From JACTUA01 sp964551875 (GTDB lineage: Archaea; Halobacteriota; Methanomicrobia; Methanomicrobiales; JACTUA01), in the NCBI GenBank assembly GCA_964551875.1, contig CAZKEV010000061.1:1-9737 (forward strand): DNA of 9,737 nucleotides. The letters run 5' to 3'. The notes beneath the pieces are model-generated. The model did no database searches. It saw nothing but the letters and a program-made list of their open reading frames with translations, and was not told the DNA's origin. The translations under genes were made by a program, and so were the position numbers. This document shows positions 1 through 4,336 of this stretch, piece after piece; position 1 is the stretch's first letter; each line of letters begins with the position of its first letter.

Positions 1-350
1 CCGTAGGAGTCCCGGTTCCGCCAGTCGATCATGGTGGAGAGCCCCTTGTCATGGATCGTGAAGGTCATGGGGGCCCCCACCCGGGACCGCTTGATCCGCT
101 GGTCATTGTCAAAGGCACGCCACTCCGGACCCCGGTCAATGAAGTCCTCGTCGATGACGAGGCCGCAGTTCTGGCAGACGAGCTCCGCCCGCTCGTAGTC
201 ATGGACCAGCTGCCGCCCGCCGCACTCCGGGCAGACCACCTCTGCATAGTCCTGGCCGGTCCGCTCGCGCTCCTTGGAGATCTCCTTCGAGCGCTTCTTT
301 AAGGCCTCCCTCTCTGTCTGGAGGATCTTAACCTTCTCTGTCTCCTGCAT
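1..350 (-). CDS. tfb: Transcription initiation factor IIB (TFB), N-terminal part, runs off the left edge
   Basis: TFB bridges TBP-bound TATA DNA and RNA polymerase and helps set the transcription start. Only the first 116 residues are in the window; the family is usually a little over 300. After a charged, probably helical leader of about 35 residues comes the zinc ribbon, with CPEC at 40-43 and CQNC at 59-62. The B-reader/linker region follows (DRGPEWRAF at 72-80, then RVGAPMT and the WRNRDSYG end). The two cyclin-like core repeats lie outside the window. The ATG at 350 is chosen because a GGTGAGG ribosome binding site lies just upstream and overlaps the gar1 stop. Only 10 bases separate it from gar1, so the two are almost certainly co-transcribed, an arrangement I recall as common in archaea. 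Identification is firm; which TFB paralogue it is cannot be told. Confidence 0.95.
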   Translation of the reverse strand, partial: MQETEKVKILQTEREALKKRSKEISKERERTGQDYAEVVCPECGGRQLVHDYERAELVCQNCGLVIDEDFIDRGPEWRAFDNDQRIKRSRVGAPMTFTIHDKGLSTMIDWRNRDSY

Positions 351-360
351 GGGTCCTCAC

Positions 361-585
361 CTACTTCCCAAATACTTTCTCTCCGACTTCCATTCCGCAT
401 CCGCGATAGCAGAGCACCGCAGCATAGGGTTTCTGGATATTCCCAAAGATATCAACGACCTTACCAACCGCCCTGAGGCGCCTATCCACTACGTCGCTGT
501 ACAAACGCGGGAGTTTTGAGGCGTCACACTGGATGAACAACAGACGTTTCCCTGAACGGTGAAGAACGCTGCCTAAACTCCTCAA
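361..585 (-). CDS. gar1: Gar1-family H/ACA ribonucleoprotein protein
   Basis: Gar1 is a core protein of archaeal H/ACA guide RNPs. It binds the Cbf5 pseudouridine synthase and promotes substrate loading and turnover in rRNA modification. The 74-residue product has the compact beta-barrel pattern of the family: an opening LGSVLH strand, VVDRRLRAVGKVVDIFG at about 32-48, then KPYAAV. The length fits archaeal Gar1. The start is a TTG at 585-583: no ATG is available, and a GAGGT ribosome binding site (591-595) lies 5 bases upstream. A TATA box is placed correctly upstream (620-627). The gene leads directly into tfb with a 10-base gap. Family recognition rests on the motif pattern, and I am fairly sure of it. 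Confidence 0.88.
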   Translation of the reverse strand: MRSLGSVLHRSGKRLLFIQCDASKLPRLYSDVVDRRLRAVGKVVDIFGNIQKPYAAVLCYRGCGMEVGEKVFGK

Positions 586-617
586 AACCTACCTCGATCT
601 TTCACCTGTGTTAGGTT

Positions 618-629
618 ACTTATAAATAT
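618..629 (-). promoter_or_regulatory. TATA box of the gar1-tfb operon
   Basis: Read on the minus strand this is ATATTTATAAG, a good archaeal box A. Its centre is about 26 bases from a predicted start near 597, giving a leader of roughly 12 bases that contains the GAGGT ribosome binding site before the TTG start of gar1. A second AT-rich stretch (CTATATACT, about 642-650) lies further upstream and could be an alternative. The spacer 586-663 holds nothing else I can name. Confidence 0.6.
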
Positions 630-663
630 GTCACTTTTTAGTATATAGGGTTTGCGTCTATTA

Positions 664-1320
664 TTAAATACTTGTCCGATGGAATAGCCATTTCTCGATA
701 TTTAAATCTAGTGCAGCTCTGGTTTCAGTATCCGAAAGGCCGGCCCCGCGCGCTACTGCGTTTCGCGCGCCCTCATCCAAGAGGTCATGGGGTCCATGGG
801 CATCCGAGTTGATCACGGTGGTGCATCTGGCTGACCGTGCCTCCAGGACCACGTGACCATTGGTACGGTTATGGCCGGCTCTCGAGGTGATCTCGAGCGC
901 TATCCCCCTGGTTGCCGCCTCCATTGCGACCTCTTTGGTGATGAGGCCTGGGTGGGCGAGGAGGTCCACCTCGTTGCAGGTGCAGGCAGCCAGGTTTGTG
1001 CCGGGGGCGACCGGTTCTACGACGGTCTCGCCATGGACGACAACGATATCAGCCCCCTCGTCCTTCGCCCTCTTCGCGAGGAGGGGGATATGGGAGGGGG
1101 GGACATGGGTGATCTCGACGCCCGTGAGGAGCGTCACGCCGAAGGCGGCTGCAAGGTCCTTCAGGGGGATCTGGGCGGCAATGACCAGGGAGAGGTTACC
1201 GGAGTCCACGTGGTCGGTGATGGCGAGGGTCCTGTACCCCAGGACCGCTGCACGCCGGACGAGCTCGATAGGGAGCATTTCGCCATCCGAGAGGGTGGAA
1301 TGGGTGTGGAGGTCGTACAT
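664..1320 (-). CDS. PHP-domain phosphoesterase (histidinol-phosphatase-like, COG1387 type)
   Basis: This is a 218-residue polymerase-and-histidinol-phosphatase (PHP) protein, expected to hydrolyse a phosphoester with a metal cluster. All family ligand positions are visible: HTH at H5/H7, D12, ITDH at H37, GVE at E69, VHGE at H96, AHPG at H123, and NSDAH at D173/H175. This full set sets it apart from the RNase P subunit Rpp30, which has the same fold but has lost these residues. The substrate cannot be read from the sequence. Histidinol phosphate is the usual guess from homology, and the context does not support histidine synthesis. The ATG at 1320 follows the SRP19 stop by 5 bases, with a GGTGA ribosome binding site overlapping the end of SRP19, so the two are one operon. 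A longer in-frame extension through SRP19 has no support. Confidence 0.85.
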   Translation of the reverse strand: MYDLHTHSTLSDGEMLPIELVRRAAVLGYRTLAITDHVDSGNLSLVIAAQIPLKDLAAAFGVTLLTGVEITHVPPSHIPLLAKRAKDEGADIVVVHGETVVEPVAPGTNLAACTCNEVDLLAHPGLITKEVAMEAATRGIALEITSRAGHNRTNGHVVLEARSARCTTVINSDAHGPHDLLDEGARNAVARGAGLSDTETRAALDLNIEKWLFHRTSI

Positions 1321-1325
1321 GGACG

Positions 1326-1604
1326 TCACCGCTTCGCATCGAGGCCCTTTGCAACACGCCTGAGGAGCGCCTCCTTGGACCCCTCCCAGGCGACGATCAG
1401 CCTCCCTTCCCGCTTGGGCCAATGGGCGGGATGGTTCTTCTCCTCGGCCCGGAAGGAAAGGCGCGCTCTCTTCAGGGCCCGCTCCAGGTCCTGGAGGGTG
1501 GGCCCCTTCACCGCCAGGGTGCGGGGGACCCTTCTCCCCGAACTCCGTTCCAGGGCGGCATCGAAGTAGCAGGGGTACAGGATCCGCTCTCCCTTCAGCT
1601 TCAT
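1326..1604 (-). CDS. srp19: Signal recognition particle 19 kDa protein (SRP19)
   Basis: SRP19 binds the tips of SRP RNA helices 6 and 8 and prepares the RNA for SRP54, which targets membrane and secreted proteins. The 92-residue product has the expected opening (MKLKGERILYPCYFDAALERSSGRR begins it; key residues are the YPCYFD strand and the GRRVP turn), a middle helix LQDLERALKRA, and the late strand EGRLIVAW. Length matches archaeal SRP19. I chose ATG 1604; an in-frame TTG lies two codons upstream (1610). A TATA box centred near 1632 places transcription start at or just before the ATG, so the mRNA is probably leaderless, which explains the lack of a spaced ribosome binding site. It is first in an operon with the PHP protein and divergent from hypB. 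Confidence 0.92.
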   Translation of the reverse strand: MKLKGERILYPCYFDAALERSSGRRVPRTLAVKGPTLQDLERALKRARLSFRAEEKNHPAHWPKREGRLIVAWEGSKEALLRRVAKGLDAKR

Positions 1605-1622
1605 CCTCAAAGATATTGACGG

Positions 1623-1642
1623 TGAACCTATAAACAGGTTCA
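1623..1642. promoter_or_regulatory. Shared divergent TATA box within a palindrome (SRP19 / hypB)
   Basis: The arms TGAACCT (1623-1629) and AGGTTCA (1636-1642) are perfect inverted repeats around a 6-base core, ATAAAC. The core plus arm edges gives CTATAAAC on the plus strand and GTTTATAG on the minus strand, so one site can act as a TATA box in both directions. The centre (1632.5) is 26.5 bases from the hypB ATG (1659) and 28.5 bases from the SRP19 ATG (1604), which are the usual TATA-to-start distances. Both transcripts are therefore predicted to be leaderless or nearly so. A regulator binding the palindrome would block both genes; that part is inference. Confidence 0.6.
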
Positions 1643-1658
1643 TGATCCATATTTCTCC

Positions 1659-2306
1659 ATGCACCATATCGATCTCCAGATCGAGAAGGACATCTACGGG
1701 GCAAATAACCGCATCGCCGACGCAAATGCGACGCTCTTCGCGAAGCACGGGGTGCGGGCCTTTGATCTCCTGGGTGCCATCGGATCGGGGAAGACGGCGC
1801 TCATCGAGCGGATGGTCCCCCTCCTATCAGCCCGGGGGCTCAAGGCGGGGGCCATCGCCGGCGATGTCTTCGGCGACGACGACTTCCGGAGGATCATTGC
1901 CCTCGGGATCCCTGCGGTGAACGCGAACACGGGGAAGGAGTGCCACCTGGACGCCCACCTGGTTGAGCACGCGATCGAGGATCTCCCCCTCGACGATATC
2001 GACCTCCTCTTCATCGAGAACGTGGGGAACATGGTCTGCCCGACCGACTTCCGGCTGGGGGCGGAGAAGCGGATCGTGATCGTCTCCTCTACCGAAGGGG
2101 ACGACGTGGTGAACAAACACCCCATGATCTTCCGGGACGGCCACATCGGGGTGATCAACAAGGTGGACCTCGCTCCTCTCGTGGGGGCGAACCTGGACAG
2201 GATGGAGTCAGACATGCACCGGTACAACCCCCGGATGCCGGTCTTTCGGACGAACCTGAAGACCGGTGAGGGGGTCGGGCCCCTCCTCGATGCCATCCTG
2301 GCCTAG
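1659..2306 (+). CDS. hypB: Hydrogenase nickel incorporation GTPase HypB
   Basis: HypB is the GTPase that, with HypA, delivers nickel to the large subunit of [NiFe]-hydrogenases. The 215-residue product has the P-loop GAIGSGKT (39-46), the metal-binding ECHLDAH (94-100, with C95 and H96), the switch region IENVGNMVCP (119-128, with C127), and the guanine-specificity motif NKVD (167-170). C95, H96 and C127 match the metal ligands described for the Methanocaldococcus HypB dimer. The N-terminus has only HH at 2-3 and lacks the long His-rich stretch of some bacterial HypB. The ATG at 1659 is about 26 bases from the TATA centre, suggesting a leaderless mRNA. No other hyp gene is in the window; hypB stands alone between SRP19 and S8e. 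Identification is firm. Confidence 0.96.
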   Translation: MHHIDLQIEKDIYGANNRIADANATLFAKHGVRAFDLLGAIGSGKTALIERMVPLLSARGLKAGAIAGDVFGDDDFRRIIALGIPAVNANTGKECHLDAHLVEHAIEDLPLDDIDLLFIENVGNMVCPTDFRLGAEKRIVIVSSTEGDDVVNKHPMIFRDGHIGVINKVDLAPLVGANLDRMESDMHRYNPRMPVFRTNLKTGEGVGPLLDAILA

Positions 2307-2332
2307 AGCAAAGGATTTAATAATCTCAGTCC

Positions 2333-2342
2333 CCATATTTAT
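2333..2342 (+). promoter_or_regulatory. Probable TATA box of the S8e gene
   Basis: CATATTTATG resembles archaeal box A. Transcription would begin near 2363, leaving a leader of about 12-22 bases depending on which S8e start is used. A short inverted repeat, GAATCC AAG GATTC, lies at 2356-2369 across the predicted start site. The spacer between hypB and S8e is only 69-78 bases. Confidence 0.45.
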
Positions 2343-2375
2343 GAATCCTCGCGGAGAATCCAAGGATTCACCGGG

Positions 2376-2762
2376 GTGGTTCTCATCCTCTGGCAAGGAA
2401 GATCGGTACGGAGGGAGAGCGGCAAGAGGTACCGCATCTCCCGGCGAAAGAAACGGTTTGAGATAGGGAGGGCTCCCGCGGATACTACCCTGGGGGAGAG
2501 CAGGAACAGGCTCATCCGGACGAGGGGAGGGAACCTCAAGGTCCGGGCCCTCAGGACCCAGCACGCGAATATCTCGATGCCCGCCACCGGCGAGACAAAG
2601 AGAGCGAAGATCGAGACGGTGGTGGAGAACCGGGCTGACCCGAACTACATGAGGAGGAACATCCTCACCCGGGGGGCTATCATCAAGACCGAGCTCGGCA
2701 AGGCCCGGGTGGTCTCCCGCCCGGCCCAGGACGGCGTCGTGAACGCTGTCCTTATTGAATAA
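2376..2762 (+). CDS. rps8e: 30S ribosomal protein S8e
   Basis: S8e is a small-subunit ribosomal protein found in archaea and eukaryotes. Family marks are WQGRS near the start, the basic RRKKRFEIGRAPADTTLG segment, RTRGGN, the KVRALR strand, and the C-terminal NPNYMRRN-like DPNYMRRN, LTRGAII, GKARVVSRPAQDG and NAVLIE. The start is uncertain. The only recognised start codon in frame is GTG 2376 (128 residues), but family members begin Met-x-Trp-Gln-Gly, which puts the initiator at codon ATC 2385 with a GGTG motif six bases upstream. Either the GTG is used, giving three extra residues, or the start is a non-canonical AUC. Identification of the protein is firm. Confidence 0.93.
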   Translation: MVLILWQGRSVRRESGKRYRISRRKKRFEIGRAPADTTLGESRNRLIRTRGGNLKVRALRTQHANISMPATGETKRAKIETVVENRADPNYMRRNILTRGAIIKTELGKARVVSRPAQDGVVNAVLIE

Positions 2763-2770
2763 GGATGCGA

Positions 2771-2793
2771 CGCCTTCGTCTCGAACGAAGGCG
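2771..2793 (+). terminator. Strong hairpin just after S8e (possible terminator or processing site)
   Basis: CGCCTTCGT (2771-2779) and ACGAAGGCG (2785-2793) form a perfect 9-bp stem with a 5-base loop, beginning 8 bases after the S8e stop. A run of six T (2828-2833) follows about 35 bases later, too far for a classical hairpin terminator; the T run alone could end transcription in archaea. The hairpin could equally protect the S8e mRNA 3' end. Confidence 0.4.
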
Positions 2794-2860
2794 CACGCCA
2801 TCCTCATCGAGTGAGAGAGACCCATCCTTTTTTACCCTCCGCGGTGCCCATACCTACTTG

Positions 2861-3283
2861 ATGCGCAGAATCTATTACCGGTTCCCGAAGACCTTCGACC
2901 TTGACTTCGACCTGAACCGTCCCTTCCCCGAGGTCCTCGGCTGCATCCGGAGGCTCCATGACACCCACCAGACGAACCGGCGGGGAACGGACCTCGTAAA
3001 AAGGCAGATCCTCGTCCAGCTCGCCACGAATAAGATGTCCTTCGAGATGGTGGACTCCCTCCCCCCCTTCGAGGAGACGGTCACCGAGATGGCCGACTTC
3101 CGGTTCATCTTCCACGACATCCTTCTCGCGGCAAAGGGGAGGGTTCCGCTCGGGGAGAACATCTTCCTCATGAGGGTCCAGGACAAGGGGGCCCAGTCAG
3201 AGTGCACCGTCGTGAAGGAGGGGCAGCAGGGGACCATGGACGCGACCGAGTTCAAGACCCTCATCAAGGGTGCCTGCCCGTGA
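2861..3283 (+). CDS. Unrecognised 140-aa archaeal protein
   Basis: I do not recognise this family. The product is soluble, with no signal peptide or membrane segment. It has a basic and aromatic opening (RRIYYRFPKTF), an acidic strand-like DLDFDLN, and a long central part with predicted helices (LVKRQILVQLATNKMSFEMVDSL in short pieces; FRFIFHDILLAA). It carries no obvious cysteine or histidine cluster and no nucleotide-binding motif. I chose ATG 2861; the open frame extends upstream to 2765, but that part reads through the post-S8e hairpin and has low-complexity Arg/Ser content, so it is probably not coding. There is no good ribosome binding site. The T-rich stretch around 2828-2835 could act as a weak TATA box for a leaderless mRNA. 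Its stop overlaps the start of the DUF2240-like gene, so the two are translationally linked. Role unknown; the neighbourhood suggests RNA or translation. Confidence 0.8.
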   Translation: MRRIYYRFPKTFDLDFDLNRPFPEVLGCIRRLHDTHQTNRRGTDLVKRQILVQLATNKMSFEMVDSLPPFEETVTEMADFRFIFHDILLAAKGRVPLGENIFLMRVQDKGAQSECTVVKEGQQGTMDATEFKTLIKGACP

Positions 3284-3750
3284 GCCTTTCGGTCACCGTC
3301 GCCGCCCCCTTCAAGCACACGAGGAAGGAGAAGCTCCAGAAGTCGGAGTTCATCTTCTACCTCACCATCGACCGGAAGTGGATGAGCCGTGACCAGGCAA
3401 ACCAGCTCCTCGAGAGGGCAAAGGCAGCGGGGATGGTGGAGGTCGCCGATGGGTGGGTGAGGCCTCTCCTCGACCTCTCCTCCATCACGGTTCCCGTGGG
3501 GTTCAAACCGGACTCCCGGATCTTCGAGAGCGACGAGGCCTCCCAGGTCCTCATGGGGAGGATCGCTTCAGCACGAGGGGTCCCTCCCGCAGAGGTGGTT
3601 GCCGAGGTGAACCGGGTCATCAGGGAAGGTTTCGACGGGAACCTGCGCCTCCCGGCAGCCGCGGCGATTGTGGCAAAGAGGAATAACATCCGGTTCGACG
3701 ATCTCAGGGAGAGCCTCACCGTCGAGGTACTGAGAAAAAAGGATAGCTGA
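3280..3750 (+). CDS. DUF2240-like archaeal protein
   Basis: This 156-residue protein resembles the archaea-only DUF2240 (COG3612) family as I recall it: an opening of the type VAAPFK followed by EFIFYLTIDRKWM. Residues 20-60 look like a winged-helix arrangement (FIFYLTIDRKWMS, then a helix DQANQLLERAKAAG, then MVEVADGWVRP as a wing). The acidic middle and the C-terminal helices (PAAEVVAEVNRVI, LPAAAAIVAKR) follow. The GTG start at 3280 overlaps the upstream stop as GTGA, with AAGGGTG as ribosome binding site; an earlier in-frame ATG (3202) would overlap the neighbour by 82 bases and gives a non-family N-terminus. Function is unknown; DNA or RNA binding is inference from the winged-helix look. 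It converges with S6e, 6 bases apart. Confidence 0.75.
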   Translation: MSLSVTVAAPFKHTRKEKLQKSEFIFYLTIDRKWMSRDQANQLLERAKAAGMVEVADGWVRPLLDLSSITVPVGFKPDSRIFESDEASQVLMGRIASARGVPPAEVVAEVNRVIREGFDGNLRLPAAAAIVAKRNNIRFDDLRESLTVEVLRKKDS

Positions 3751-3756
3751 GGGGAT

Positions 3757-4188
3757 CTACTTCTTCCTGGCGGGCCGCTCTCTCTTCTCTTCCCCGCCCT
3801 TCTCTTCGCCCTTCTTGAAGTAGTCGCCAAGGGCCTTCTCGCCGTATGTGGTGACGCACGCGTTGATCTGGACGAAGTCGGGGGTGATCTCATTGCCCCG
3901 GGTCATCTTCCGGCGCCGCTCACCTTCGAGCCTGGGGTGGAAGCCGACCCCGCCCGAGAGGAGGAGCCGCTTCCTTGCCATGCCCGGGAGGTCTCCCCGC
4001 ATGGGGGTGCCGTTCCGGTCCGAACCGCCCGTGATCTTCATCCGGTAACCGCCAAGGCCGACCGGCCCCCCGTCCACCTCGTCCCCGATCCGCTTCCCGA
4101 GGAAGGCTGATGCAGACCCGCCGCTCACGCTCACGTTGTAGGCCCGTCCGTCCTTCGCATCCGAGAGAACCAGTTTGAAATCCACCAT
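3757..4188 (-). CDS. rps6e: 30S ribosomal protein S6e
   Basis: S6e is a small-subunit protein shared by archaea and eukaryotes. The 143-residue product shows the family pattern: an N-terminal beta barrel, GKRIGDEVDGGPVGL at about 31-45, the ITGGSD motif followed by GTPMRGDLPG, then RKRLLLSGGVGFHP and ERRRKMTRGNEI, and VQINACV. It lacks the eukaryotic phosphorylated tail and ends instead in a short Lys/Glu/Arg-rich tail (GEEKGGEEKRERPARKK). ATG 4188 has an AGAGGGG ribosome binding site. It lies downstream of infB on the same strand, but the 148-base spacer holds its own TATA-like box and a structured element, so separate transcription is likely. Identification is firm. Confidence 0.95.
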   Translation of the reverse strand: MVDFKLVLSDAKDGRAYNVSVSGGSASAFLGKRIGDEVDGGPVGLGGYRMKITGGSDRNGTPMRGDLPGMARKRLLLSGGVGFHPRLEGERRRKMTRGNEITPDFVQINACVTTYGEKALGDYFKKGEEKGGEEKRERPARKK

Positions 4189-4230
4189 TCGATTTGCCCC
4201 TCTGGAGTGACTTTATCCTTAGCCGGGAGG

Positions 4231-4240
4231 GTTCATAAAC
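4231..4240 (-). promoter_or_regulatory. Probable TATA box of S6e
   Basis: Read on the minus strand, GTTTATGAAC is a fair box A. It would start transcription near 4210, giving a leader of about 22 bases that includes the AGAGGGG ribosome binding site. A nearer GGATAAAG (4211-4218) would give a leaderless mRNA and is less compatible with the visible ribosome binding site. This promoter abuts the start of the structured element at 4241 on the opposite strand. Confidence 0.4.
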
Positions 4241-4316
4241 ATAGTGCTGAATGCACCGTTCCAGGCCAATCGGGTCCGAAAATGGGATCTGTATGGGCCG
4301 GATTCAGGGTTGGAAC
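4241..4316 (+). ncRNA. Structured element A, candidate small RNA in the infB-S6e spacer
   Basis: This stretch pairs extensively. GGTCC (4273-4277) pairs with GGATC (4285-4289), closing a short loop; GGCC (4264-4267) pairs with GGCC (4296-4299). Outside these, either CTGAAT (4247-4252) with ATTCAG (4302-4307) or GTTCCA (4258-4263) with TGGAAC (4311-4316) can form; together they would make a pseudoknot. From ATAGTG at 4241 it aligns without gaps to the element at 6431 over about 63 positions, roughly 60% identical by hand count. A TTTATC box lies at 4212-4217, 29 bases upstream. Orientation is unproven: on the minus strand it would instead be a leader or operator upstream of S6e. No known RNA family is recognised. 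Confidence 0.35.
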
Positions 4317-4323
4317 ATACAAA

Positions 4324-4334
4324 CCCATCTTGGG
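4324..4334 (-). terminator. Short hairpin after infB, possible terminator
   Basis: On the minus strand CCCA-AGA-TGGG is followed by TTTG, beginning two bases after the infB stop. A 4-bp stem with three T is weak evidence for termination. Confidence 0.25.
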
Positions 4335-4336
4335 CG

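Noticed and set aside
853..1569. Long plus-strand open frames opposite the PHP and SRP19 genes
   Set aside because: They lie antisense to two firmly identified genes and show no family pattern; long antisense frames are common in GC-rich archaeal DNA.
1321..1725. Upstream extension of the PHP protein (353-residue reading)
   Set aside because: It overlaps SRP19 in another frame; the PHP motif HTH begins 5 residues after ATG 1320, as in the family.
2765..2860. Earlier ATG for the unknown 140-aa protein
   Set aside because: The extra 32 residues translate a perfect hairpin and a T run and look non-coding, so ATG 2861 is preferred.
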